From the NCBI GenBank assembly GCA_963693365.1, contig CAVNZM010000004.1, forward strand, positions 8,122,001 through 8,186,000: 64,000 nucleotides of DNA, read 5' to 3'. Positions 22,227 to 31,056 of the stretch are shown here, in pieces; positions within the stretch are counted from its first letter, which is position 1, and each line of letters begins with the position of its first letter. The notes below the pieces were generated by a model, which ran no database searches, was not told the origin of the DNA, and saw only the letters and a list, made by a program, of their open reading frames with translations. A program made the position numbers and the translations under genes. Origin of the DNA: Amoebidium appalachense (lineage: Eukaryota > Ichthyosporea).

Positions 22227-22310
22227 TTTTCCTCGGGCCTAATCTGCAATTGCAACACCCTTGCTCCCGGCCCGTACTGTCTTTTTCGAATTCTACCACT
22301 GATATTTTCG
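22090..22310 (+). repeat. diverged dispersed repeat, copy b
   Basis: See copy a at 20560-20870; the same blocks occur in the same order and orientation with a C tract of about 30 bases inside. Confidence 0.68.
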
Positions 22311-22314
22311 AATT

Positions 22315-22814
22315 TCTCGCTTACCAGCCCCCTTTGGCCGTCTTCTGCAAGCGCTGTTCGATACCACTCGCGGACGAGCGGCGGGCAATGGAACATTAAC
22401 ACCCGGTTTTTCCCGTTCTCGGGGTCTTCTGCAAGGGGTCCCTCTCCTGAGTCCGTTGTTGTTTGACGTTTTCATCGACAATTTAGCCTGCGCCCTCGAA
22501 CCCTTTGGCCAACTGCATACCCGCTGTGTACCGGGTCTCCTTTTTGCAGACAATATTGTTCTTTGTTCCTTAACCGAAGTTGTCATGCACCAGCATCGGA
22601 TGCTTCGAATTCGTCAGGTGGATAAATGGTGCACCGAGAATCTCATGACAGTCGGAATTGCAAAGTGTGCTACTTTTTCGAAAAACGCTTCCTTTCGATT
22701 GGCCGGTCTTCCTATTCCTGTTCAGAGCACCTATCACTAATTGGGTATTCCTTTTACTGCACGGGGTATTGATTTCCGCAAGCTCCTCACGGCACGGATC
22801 GCTCATGCGAAGGG
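22315..22814 (+). pseudogene. LINE-2 reverse transcriptase remnant, left half
   Basis: Encodes AALFDTTRGRAAGNG-like sequence, RSRGLLQGVPLLSPLLFDVF and LLFADNIVLCS, homologous to motif B and motif C of the LINE at 7.8/35 kb but clearly a different subfamily. The catalytic ADD motif reads ADN, there is a stop at 22738, and the 5' part is missing. It is cut at 22814 by element A and resumes at 31057. Confidence 0.85.
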
Positions 22815-23424
22815 TGTAAACAGTTGAACTAGTTGGGATAAGGCAGAGAACAACTGAATCAGAATAAAGACAGAGAACGGGTAGTAAGGCACACGCGGCC
22901 AGGTTACTATTTAATGTGCTCGTTCAGAGTGATCCCCCGTACTGGGACGGCTTGTTTATATAGCCCCCAGGTTCCGGATCATCTGGATGGGTGGCATTGA
23001 TGCCTTCGTGACTTCTGACCAGTCAGAAGAGTGCGGTCGTCTTTATGTGCACACAGTGCACCAATAACATGAAGCTAACTAAAAGGATAACTTTGTGGCA
23101 AATGATTGGTCAATACTTAAGCCCGTTTAGGTTTATGCAACTGGGTCTGATTTCCTTATTGGTTCCGTTCGTTTAGCTATAGATGTCGCCTCCGTAGTGG
23201 ATGAGACTTGCATTCCTATCCTAGCGGTTCTCGAATTCTATTGGTTCATACTGACTGCACGGCCACTGCATATTGCCGGCGCCGCGGCTCAGTCGTGAGC
23301 CGCAGCCCGCGGCTGTCGCGTGTGATATTGATCTGATCATATGTACACAATATCTACGTGATCACTATGATATGTACAGTATATTCGTAATAGTAAACAT
23401 GTACGGCGTGTACAGATGTTTACA
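22815..23424 (-). repeat. element A 3' LTR
   Basis: 610 bases, starts TGTAAACAGTTG and ends GATGTTTACA on the plus strand. Same sequence as 30447-31056. The terminal part (CAGTTG to ACACGCGGCC) is shared with the LTR of element E. Confidence 0.95.
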
Positions 23425-23484
23425 CTCCCCCCCTTCTCGGGAGCCTGGTGGTATGGTCTGGAGACGGTAAACCACCAGGCTGAG
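23425..23484 (-). promoter_or_regulatory. element A polypurine tract and adjacent hairpin
   Basis: On the minus strand GAGAAGGGGGGGAG directly abuts the 3' LTR and is the expected plus-strand primer. Just upstream are perfect 10-base inverted arms AGCCTGGTGG (23442-23451) and CCACCAGGCT (23472-23481). Element E has the same arms and tract with a different loop. Confidence 0.8.
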
Positions 23485-23489
23485 GGAAG

Positions 23490-26400
23490 TTAGCGACGTC
23501 GGCGCTTCTTTCGTGCGGGCTGGCTGGCAGGGCCGGCCACCAAAGTACCTAGGTAGTCTGTGAGTGCTCCTGCGGCTGTGTCTTGCAGGCCGGAGTGAGG
23601 TTCCCAGGTGTCGTTCTTAGCCGTGTACCCTTTCCAACGAACTTTGTAAAGGGCTTGGGCAGTTGCCGAGTCGTACTTGTGGGCAATAATTTTTGCCACT
23701 TCGAAGGTGGGGGTGGGTGAATCTTGCGGACCAGAGTCGGCTGGCGTCATATCAACGTCGTCACGGGGAAAATACGGCTTCAAGTGACGTGCGTGTGCTC
23801 GAACGGTGTCCGTTGACCCAACCCGCTGAATTTCGTAAGACATGGGGGCGTCGGTAACGCGCCGCAGGACGCGATACGGACCTTCCCATTTAGGTCTGAG
23901 TGCCGTGGGTAGACTGTGGTCGGTGGTGGAGTCTGTGACTGCTTTCAACACCAGACCCTCGAGTTCTGTGGGTTCACGAGCATTTTTGTTAGCCGTGATT
24001 TTACTACGACGGGCAGCTTCAGACATAATTCGTGTGACTGTTTGCCGGGCATACTGCACTCGTTGCAGTAGTTCTCGACGGTATTCCTCCGTCTCCATCC
24101 CACATGAAGCCGCAATTGGGGGGCGGGGGGGCTCGACCGGATCTCTGCCATAAAGCATGAAGAATGGCGTGTCCCCCAAGGAAGAGTGGTAGGCGGTGCG
24201 GTAGGAAAACAGTACTTGCGGTAAGTAGTCAATCCATTCGTGGTGTTTATCCTGCACGAGAGTGGCAAGAATATTCTTAAGTGTGCGATTGAATCGCTCT
24301 ACGGCACCATTGGTCTGGGGGCTGTAGGGACTTGCAAAAATTCGGTTTGTAGCCAACACTCGACAGACATCTGTGACCAACATAGCTGCCAAATTCGCGC
24401 CGTTGTCTGATACTAAAAATTCCGGACGACCGTGACGGCAGTAGATGGAGTCTTCGAATGCCTTTGCCACATCTTCGGCTGTGGGTGTTTTGTGAAATAA
24501 AATCACTTCCGGCCAGCGAGTGAAGAGGTCGAGAAACACCAACAGGGAAACTCTGAGATCAGATTTCGTAGGCATCTCAGTAATGTCCATAGACACGTAT
24601 TGAAAGGGATAGGTGGGGATAAAACCATCGTGAATTCGTAGTTTCTTTTGCATTCGGGGTGTCTTCCGGTATTGACAGGCTTTGCATGTGGTTACCCACT
24701 GCACCGAGTCTTGCCATACACGTGGCCACCATGCTATCTGGGTAACACGGTGGAAGGTGCGTGCTGCGTCGAGGTGACCTGCGGTTGGGGCGTCGTGACA
24801 TGCGGCCAAAACGAGGCGCACAAGCGTAGACGGCACCCAAATTCGTGGTTCCTTGCTGGGTTTGCGGGGGCCACGCTGTTCTAGGACCCACACATACACA
24901 AGGTCATTGTCTATGGTGCAGCGACTAGCTTCCATCGCGATTTCGTTGCCAAATAATTCGTAGCCCGGTGCTTTTTCCAGGTAGGCCCTGACTTTCGCAA
25001 TGTGTTTATCAGCCTTCTGTGCTGACACATACTGTTCATAGGTGGGCATTCGTCCATCCGCTTTTGGGGGAATAAATTCTGGCGGCGTGGTATTAGGTTT
25101 CGTGGGTTCAGCTGGGGGTGGGTGGGTGGCAGCTTGTGCCTGCGCTGTCGCTGCGGCGGAGCGTGTTACCGCAAACACCGTGGACGAGCCCGAGACTGTG
25201 CCGATCAGTGAGGGGTATGTCAGCTCAGTATCTTCGGGTCCTGGTTGCGCATTTTCTTTAGATGGCCGAGAGAGTCCATCAGCATTGCTGTGGTGTTTGC
25301 CCGCCCTGTGCTGAATTTCGTATGTGTATGCGGAAAGCGCCATTTGCCAGCCTGCAACAACAGGTTCCGGTGCATCGCCGGTAGACAGAATGCGCGTCAA
25401 GCTGGAGTGGTCGGTTCGTAACAAGAAAGGAGCCCCATAGGTGTAAGCGCGAAATGCTTTGCACACAGCCCAATACACACCTAAGGCTTCCCTTTTATTC
25501 GCCGCATAATTTCGTTCACTCTTAGAGAGTGTTCTGCTAGCATAAGCTATGGGTCGTTCTTTGCCGTCATCACCTACCTGCGAAATCACTGCGCCCAGAG
25601 CATACTGTGAAGCATCTGAGTCAACAATAAAAGGTTTGGTGAAATCGGGGTGAGCAAGCACAGGTGCATTAATTAACGCATTCTTAAGGGTATCGTATGC
25701 TTTCTCCTGTTCCGTACCCCACACCCATGCAGCATTTTTCTGTGCTTTCTTTTTCGTGGCCAAAATAGCTGCAGAATCGGCGTGCAAATTTTTTGCTTCG
25801 TCTTTTCGTTGTTTTGCGCTGCCGTTGCGTTTGGCGGGTTTCGTAGAGGGGGGCATTTTTGCGTGAATTCGTTTTAGTAATTCTGAATCCTCCTTCGAGG
25901 TGCCCAGCATTCGCGTGAGTGGTTCAGCCGTATGGCTGAAATCGTCCACAAATATTCGATAATATGAAAATAACCCGAGGTCACTTCGTAGCTCAGATAA
26001 ATTTTGTGGGTAGCTTTTATTCTTTATTGCTGCCACTTTTTCTGGGTCTACCTTAATACCATCCGGGCATACGCGATGGCCTAAATAGCCAACTTCTTCC
26101 ATGAACAAAGAGCATTTTCTGCCTTTCAGTTTTAATCCTGCATCACAGAGCCGGGAAAAACATGAATCTAAATGCCCAAAATGTTCTTCGATAGTGGGTG
26201 ACATAACTAATATATCATCGAGATATATGAGTACATGTGTCCACAGCATACCAGCGAATACACGGTTCATCATCCTTGAAAAGACAGCAGGCATGTTACT
26301 TACTCCAAAAGGTGCGCGTGCGAATTGATACTGCCCCCAGGGGGTGGTAAATGCAAGTTTTTCTTTGTCGTTATCGGCTACTTTGACTTGGTGGTAACCA

Positions 26401-27401
26401 CCGTTTAAATCAAGTGCGGAAAACACGCGGGCACCTCTGAGCATACCCAGAGCCATGTCAATTCGTGGTAAAGGGTAACCGTCTTTCTTCGTAATCAAGT
26501 TCAGCATTCTAAAATCAATGCAGACTCTTAAAGACCCGTCCTTTTTCGCCACCAACACCATCGGAGCGGAGTAAGGGCTGGACGCAGGCTCAATCACTCC
26601 AAACTCTACCCAATTTTGAATTTGTTTGTGTAGGCTATCGCGAAGGTGATGTGGGATGTTATAGGGCCTGCGGTACTGTGGTATGGTGGTAGTTACTTCG
26701 ATCGACAGTTCGTCTAAGGTACTCAAACCAAAGTCGGTGTCGTGTGCAGAGAACACATGCTTCCATTTCTTAAGCAGTTTTCGTATCCGTTTCGCCAACG
26801 GTTTCCGTTGGTCTGGGGGAGTTCCAGGCATGTCGTATTCTTCTGGAGGTTTGACCCCAAAAGGCAAGTCGTCGTCTGTGGCGGCTTCCCCGTCGGAGGT
26901 ACATTCGTGCGTACGCTTTCGTAAATTATTCGTATCCTCCAGTGCAGTGGTAGATGGTGCCCCATCTGCTGCTTCGATAGTAGGTGGCCCTACCTCTGGT
27001 TTTGTTCGTGCTGGATTACCAAAACCATTCATTTTCGTGGAACTGCGCTGTGTGGTGTTCTCTTTCGTACTCATATTCATAATTTTACTCCGTTCACACA
27101 CCTTAATACTACCGTTAATATTAGTAGCCGCCTGGAAAGTGTGTGGTTCGTGTTCGGTGGGTTCTTCGGGTGATTCCTGCGAAGAAAAGTTCGTTTTAGC
27201 AGAGGTACCTAATGGATGGCCAGGGTGTGGGGTTGTCGCCCTCCTGGTTCCATTACCGGAGTGTGGACGTGCTAAAAGAGTAACAGTGTCATCTGATTGC
27301 AAGGGAATAAACATGGCCACCTCCGTACCAGGGCCTAGGTACACATGATGGTCCGATGTGTTAGTCAACAACACCTTGCATTCGTATTCGTCCTCGATCA
27401 C
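23490..27401 (-). CDS. element A pol: RT, RNase H, integrase, chromodomain
   Basis: About 1,303 residues. The first 260 form a linker. RT (about 270-470) has SALDLNGGYHQV and the catalytic YLDD at about 391-394. RNase H (about 570-700) starts FIVDSDASQYALGAV and ends HSNADGLSR. Integrase has its HHCC zinc finger at about 850-900 (ending CKACQYRK) and a DDE core with YVSMDITEM, FLVSDNGAN and NGAVERFNRT. A GPY/F-type module (KWEGPYRVLRRV) follows. A chromodomain (about 1235-1285, YKVRWKGYTAKNDTWEPHSG) and a basic tail ARKKRRRR end it. The frame has no AUG at its start and overlaps the protease frame in -1. It replicates the element and integrates it, probably in chromatin read by the chromodomain. 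Confidence 0.96.
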   Translation of the reverse strand: MIEDEYECKVLLTNTSDHHVYLGPGTEVAMFIPLQSDDTVTLLARPHSGNGTRRATTPHPGHPLGTSAKTNFSSQESPEEPTEHEPHTFQAATNINGSIKVCERSKIMNMSTKENTTQRSSTKMNGFGNPARTKPEVGPPTIEAADGAPSTTALEDTNNLRKRTHECTSDGEAATDDDLPFGVKPPEEYDMPGTPPDQRKPLAKRIRKLLKKWKHVFSAHDTDFGLSTLDELSIEVTTTIPQYRRPYNIPHHLRDSLHKQIQNWVEFGVIEPASSPYSAPMVLVAKKDGSLRVCIDFRMLNLITKKDGYPLPRIDMALGMLRGARVFSALDLNGGYHQVKVADNDKEKLAFTTPWGQYQFARAPFGVSNMPAVFSRMMNRVFAGMLWTHVLIYLDDILVMSPTIEEHFGHLDSCFSRLCDAGLKLKGRKCSLFMEEVGYLGHRVCPDGIKVDPEKVAAIKNKSYPQNLSELRSDLGLFSYYRIFVDDFSHTAEPLTRMLGTSKEDSELLKRIHAKMPPSTKPAKRNGSAKQRKDEAKNLHADSAAILATKKKAQKNAAWVWGTEQEKAYDTLKNALINAPVLAHPDFTKPFIVDSDASQYALGAVISQVGDDGKERPIAYASRTLSKSERNYAANKREALGVYWAVCKAFRAYTYGAPFLLRTDHSSLTRILSTGDAPEPVVAGWQMALSAYTYEIQHRAGKHHSNADGLSRPSKENAQPGPEDTELTYPSLIGTVSGSSTVFAVTRSAAATAQAQAATHPPPAEPTKPNTTPPEFIPPKADGRMPTYEQYVSAQKADKHIAKVRAYLEKAPGYELFGNEIAMEASRCTIDNDLVYVWVLEQRGPRKPSKEPRIWVPSTLVRLVLAACHDAPTAGHLDAARTFHRVTQIAWWPRVWQDSVQWVTTCKACQYRKTPRMQKKLRIHDGFIPTYPFQYVSMDITEMPTKSDLRVSLLVFLDLFTRWPEVILFHKTPTAEDVAKAFEDSIYCRHGRPEFLVSDNGANLAAMLVTDVCRVLATNRIFASPYSPQTNGAVERFNRTLKNILATLVQDKHHEWIDYLPQVLFSYRTAYHSSLGDTPFFMLYGRDPVEPPRPPIAASCGMETEEYRRELLQRVQYARQTVTRIMSEAARRSKITANKNAREPTELEGLVLKAVTDSTTDHSLPTALRPKWEGPYRVLRRVTDAPMSYEIQRVGSTDTVRAHARHLKPYFPRDDVDMTPADSGPQDSPTPTFEVAKIIAHKYDSATAQALYKVRWKGYTAKNDTWEPHSGLQDTAAGALTDYLGTLVAGPASQPARKKRRRR

Positions 27402-28390
27402 ACTTTCTTCGCTAGTGGAGAGGGGGGTTCGTTATTCGAAATTCGAGCTAAACTGGTGACACTGCATGCTGTTGTGTAAGCCCGTGAATTAAGTGGACCA
27501 CATGGAACCACTGTGCCCATACAACAGTCTAAAGTTCGTGGTGGTGGTGCGCCGGCAGCGAGTTTTATTTTACACGTTGCGATATTTGACGCATCTACCG
27601 GGAGGTGAATACCTGTGGTGGTAATTAATACGCGAGAAACAGCTGTCTCCTCCGCACTCCCACGCAACCACCACACCGGAATACTGCACCTGCGATTTCC
27701 CTTAGCATACATGAACGAAAGTTCTGCAGCACCGTAATCAATTCGTCCCTGTTGTGGCCCCATGAAATCAACACCTAATAAGGCATCATATGGTAGATTA
27801 TCAATCACATGCCATCTGTGCACCACTAGAGCAGATTCGTTGGGAATGGCGAGAGTGAGAGATATACTTCCTTGGCATGTCATTTCGTTACTTTGTGCAT
27901 CCAGTACACTAAAATTAGGAACATGCTGAATTCGTTTTCTTGCCACTACAGGGAGAGATTCGTAAAATGCTGTGCTTATACAGCTATGGCTAGCACCAGA
28001 GTCGACAACTACTGTGACTAGCTTCCCATGCACATACATTCGCGCAAGTGTGGCTGTGCATTTATTTTCGTGGGTTAATGTGCACACAGTGGCATTTTCA
28101 TGCCGTGGTTCTGCAATGGAGGAGTGCACACGGTCAGCAAAATGCACATTTTTCTTTTTGCGCGGGGGCGGGGTGTGCGTGTGCATGGGGGGGTCAGTAC
28201 ACGGGGGTAACTGTTCGTGGGGGGGTGGGGCACATGCAGATTCGTGGGAGGGCTCCGAGACAACAGAAATTTCCGCACCAGTAGATTTATTTTGCAATTT
28301 ATCTGCCAGAGGGGAACACAGTTCCAGCTCTGCTATTAAATCAAATACATTATGTTCTACTGGGGAGAGACCAGTCCCTTGCCCGCCTTC
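27398..28390 (-). CDS. element A protease region, in gag frame after UAG
   Basis: A retropepsin-like aspartic protease with VVVDSGASHSCIS (catalytic DSG) and the later ALLGVDFM. The reading frame is continuous with gag: the only interruption is the TAG at 28391-28393, and no further stop occurs to 27398. The first ATG is at 28297, but translation by readthrough would start right after the UAG. It releases structural and enzymatic proteins from the polyprotein. Confidence 0.9.
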   Translation of the reverse strand, partial: EGGQGTGLSPVEHNVFDLIAELELCSPLADKLQNKSTGAEISVVSEPSHESACAPPPHEQLPPCTDPPMHTHTPPPRKKKNVHFADRVHSSIAEPRHENATVCTLTHENKCTATLARMYVHGKLVTVVVDSGASHSCISTAFYESLPVVARKRIQHVPNFSVLDAQSNEMTCQGSISLTLAIPNESALVVHRWHVIDNLPYDALLGVDFMGPQQGRIDYGAAELSFMYAKGNRRCSIPVWWLRGSAEETAVSRVLITTTGIHLPVDASNIATCKIKLAAGAPPPRTLDCCMGTVVPCGPLNSRAYTTACSVTSLARISNNEPPSPLAKKV

Positions 28391-30394
28391 CTATTCTACA
28401 CGTGCTCTCTTGAACTTGGCCCGATTAGCCTCAATCTCTGCCTTGCGGGTTCCCTTCTTAAAGTTGGGGTCGTACTTGGGGCAAATTGGTGACCCCCCAA
28501 AGTGCCCCTTCTGCTTGCAGGAGTGGCATTCGAATTTGAGGGCCGGGCACGTCTTGCCTTCGGCGTGGCTGCCGTACTTGCACCCACGGTTGCAGGGGGT
28601 GGTGCCCATGCGCGAAAAAATAGACGGCTTCTCGCTGGCACCAGATCCACCACCGGGTTGCTGTTTTGTGGGGGGTTTCTGTGTTAGAATGGTGGATGGG
28701 GTTCGTGTGTGCCTGTCTCTTTCTTTTTCTGCGAGATAGGCAACAACTCCAGACAGGGTCAATTCTTCTTCTTTTCGTGTTTGTCTGAGTTGATATTTGC
28801 GAAATTCTTGTTCGTCTTCCCCACCCAATCGGTGAGACAAATCCAAAATTTGGTGTGCCTCAGACTTAAGGGGGTACACACGTGCCCACAAACGCGCATG
28901 CCTGCTTGCAAATTCGGCCACCTTTTGCTTGCCTTGTTTGAGTGCATTTAATTCGGCACTGAGTGCCTCTTGCACACGCTGGTCGTGAAATTTCGTAACT
29001 AGTGCATGTGCAAATGCATCAAACGTGAGTTCTCCCTGTGTCCTGGTAAAATTCGTGTACCACACACGGGCGGGGGAAGCAAGAGGAAAGCACTGCACCG
29101 CCCAGCGAACAGCAAGTGTGGGGGGGACCCCTGCAATGCAAAACATCTGCTGGGAAAATTCGTGCAGCCATTCAATCACCGTGCATTTATCCTGCAAGTC
29201 ACCCTTGTATTCTGGTAGTTTCAATGCAGCCAAGATGGGGCCGTATTCGGATGCATGCAACTGGCGGAGAGGGTGCAACCACAGTTTTTCGTGCTCTGCA
29301 AAGTGCTTGTTCAATATAGACCCAGCCTTACCTCCTGAGCCTGTGCTGACATCAGAGCCTCTCGGGCGACTTGGCGTGCCTGCCAGTCCACCTGCAGACG
29401 CCAGAGGGGATCCTGCAAGGGGGATTTCGTTAAATACGGGTGCTTTAGGCTGGTCGAAGTGATCTTCTTCATGCACTTTCGCAGTCATGTGTTCGTTTTC
29501 GTTTGTGGGTGTGTCTTCGTAACTTTGTTCGTGTTTTTCTTCATTTTCAGCATCAGAATCAGTGTAGCTGAGTGTGCGCGCAAGCACATCCTTATATGTA
29601 AATTTAGTGGGGGGTGCGGGAGGTGCAATTACCTTGGGATCAGTGCACCCAGATGGGACCGGGGACAAAGGCTTCTTGCCTGTGGTGGGTGGGGGAGGAC
29701 GGGGGGTGGTGGGCACCGTCGTATTTTTCACACGTGCCTCAGCCACCAACTGTGCTTCCCGCTCCAACTCAGACCATTTCGCGGACGTGCACAACATGAT
29801 TCTAGACAGTGTGGTGTCTTCCATCTGCGAAATCTCACTGTAAATCTGCGCGACATCAGCTTCGAGGTCCATCACAGGCCGCCCAGCATCGATTGCAGTT
29901 TGAATGGCACGTCTCAGAGTTTCAATACGATAGAACTTGGAGAGAACACGGCCCCGCACCTCTGCCAGAGCTGTGGCAGTGTCCCGGTCTTGTTTCGTTT
30001 TTTCCTTCGTTGCTACTTGAAGTTCGTTCGTGTGTTTGTTGGTGTTCGTGTGTTCGTTGGTGTTCGTATGTTCGTTGGTTTTCGTGTGTTCGTTGCGCTT
30101 CGTTTTGTCTTTGGGTTTCGTGCTTTCGTTGGGCTTCGTTTGTTCGTTGCCAGTGGGCTTCGTAGTTGCCTTTGTGTTCGTGTGTGTGTTGGGTTTTGTG
30201 ATCGTGTTCGGTTTCTGGGGAGCACGAGGCTGTGTAGGGGGAGGGGTGGGGAGTGTTTTCGTGCCCTGCCCCGGAGTCTTGGCTTTCTTCTGCGTTGGGG
30301 GCGGCGGTTTGACTGCGGTAGGCTTCTTGGTGTCACGTGTCAGTTTGCTTTCATTGTCCGAGAGTACAGGGTAGTCGTCAAATTCGCCCGCCAT
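28391..30394 (-). CDS. element A gag
   Basis: 667 residues. The N-terminal third is a low-complexity Thr/Asn/Glu/Lys/Pro segment with an NEHT-type repeat (about residues 75-135). The capsid-like core (about 380-580) includes LKLPEYKGD, WLHEFSQQMF and FAHALVTKF. The C-terminus has Cys/His clusters: CNRGCKYGSH, and CHSCKQKGHF with a later Cys, a zinc-knuckle variant. It forms the particle and binds element RNA. ATG at 30394 lies 52 bases after the 5' LTR; the stop is TAG at 28391. Confidence 0.92.
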   Translation of the reverse strand: MAGEFDDYPVLSDNESKLTRDTKKPTAVKPPPPTQKKAKTPGQGTKTLPTPPPTQPRAPQKPNTITKPNTHTNTKATTKPTGNEQTKPNESTKPKDKTKRNEHTKTNEHTNTNEHTNTNKHTNELQVATKEKTKQDRDTATALAEVRGRVLSKFYRIETLRRAIQTAIDAGRPVMDLEADVAQIYSEISQMEDTTLSRIMLCTSAKWSELEREAQLVAEARVKNTTVPTTPRPPPPTTGKKPLSPVPSGCTDPKVIAPPAPPTKFTYKDVLARTLSYTDSDAENEEKHEQSYEDTPTNENEHMTAKVHEEDHFDQPKAPVFNEIPLAGSPLASAGGLAGTPSRPRGSDVSTGSGGKAGSILNKHFAEHEKLWLHPLRQLHASEYGPILAALKLPEYKGDLQDKCTVIEWLHEFSQQMFCIAGVPPTLAVRWAVQCFPLASPARVWYTNFTRTQGELTFDAFAHALVTKFHDQRVQEALSAELNALKQGKQKVAEFASRHARLWARVYPLKSEAHQILDLSHRLGGEDEQEFRKYQLRQTRKEEELTLSGVVAYLAEKERDRHTRTPSTILTQKPPTKQQPGGGSGASEKPSIFSRMGTTPCNRGCKYGSHAEGKTCPALKFECHSCKQKGHFGGSPICPKYDPNFKKGTRKAEIEANRAKFKRARVE

Positions 30395-30431
30395 GGTTGA
30401 AGAGATTCTTGAAAGATGTGAGATTCTGGAA

Positions 30432-30445
30432 CTGCGCGGTCGCCA
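30432..30445 (-). promoter_or_regulatory. element A primer-binding site
   Basis: One base after the 5' LTR the minus strand reads TGGCGACCGCGCAG, the position and TGG start expected for pairing with the 3' end of a tRNA. The same sequence follows the 5' LTR of element E at 43801. The tRNA was not identified. Confidence 0.75.
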
Positions 30446-30446
30446 A

Positions 30447-31056
30447 TGTAAACAGTTGAACTAGTTGGGATAAGGCAGAGAACAACTGAATCAGAATAAA
30501 GACAGAGAACGGGTAGTAAGGCACACGCGGCCAGGTTACTATTTAATGTGCTCGTTCAGAGTGATCCCCCGTACTGGGACGGCTTGTTTATATAGCCCCC
30601 AGGTTCCGGATCATCTGGATGGGTGGCATTGATGCCTTCGTGACTTCTGACCAGTCAGAAGAGTGCGGTCGTCTTTATGTGCACACAGTGCACCAATAAC
30701 ATGAAGCTAACTAAAAGGATAACTTTGTGGCAAATGATTGGTCAATACTTAAGCCCGTTTAGGTTTATGCAACTGGGTCTGATTTCCTTATTGGTTCCGT
30801 TCGTTTAGCTATAGATGTCGCCTCCGTAGTGGATGAGACTTGCATTCCTATCCTAGCGGTTCTCGAATTCTATTGGTTCATACTGACTGCACGGCCACTG
30901 CATATTGCCGGCGCCGCGGCTCAGTCGTGAGCCGCAGCCCGCGGCTGTCGCGTGTGATATTGATCTGATCATATGTACACAATATCTACGTGATCACTAT
31001 GATATGTACAGTATATTCGTAATAGTAAACATGTACGGCGTGTACAGATGTTTACA
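30447..31056 (-). repeat. element A 5' LTR
   Basis: 610 bases; reads as identical to 22815-23424. The GGCGCCGCGGCTCAG block and its neighbour form a GC-rich inverted pair near 30910-30945. Confidence 0.95.

Larger units (their letters stand above)
22815..31056 (-). mobile_element. element A: complete Ty3/Gypsy chromovirus LTR retrotransposon
   Basis: An 8,242-base element on the minus strand with 610-base LTRs (22815-23424 and 30447-31056) that read as identical, TG...CA ends, and a 5-bp target duplication AAGGG (22810-22814 and 31057-31061). It has a primer-binding site, a polypurine tract, and three long open frames: gag, protease and pol with a C-terminal chromodomain. It interrupts LINE-2. 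The identical LTRs and unbroken frames indicate a recent and possibly active insertion. Confidence 0.96.

Noticed and set aside
26683-27348. 221-codon plus-strand frame opposite element A pol
   Set aside because: Antisense shadow of a verified pol frame.
29459-30400. 313-codon plus-strand frame with Val/Phe/Cys repeats
   Set aside because: Antisense shadow of the NEHT-repeat region of element A gag.
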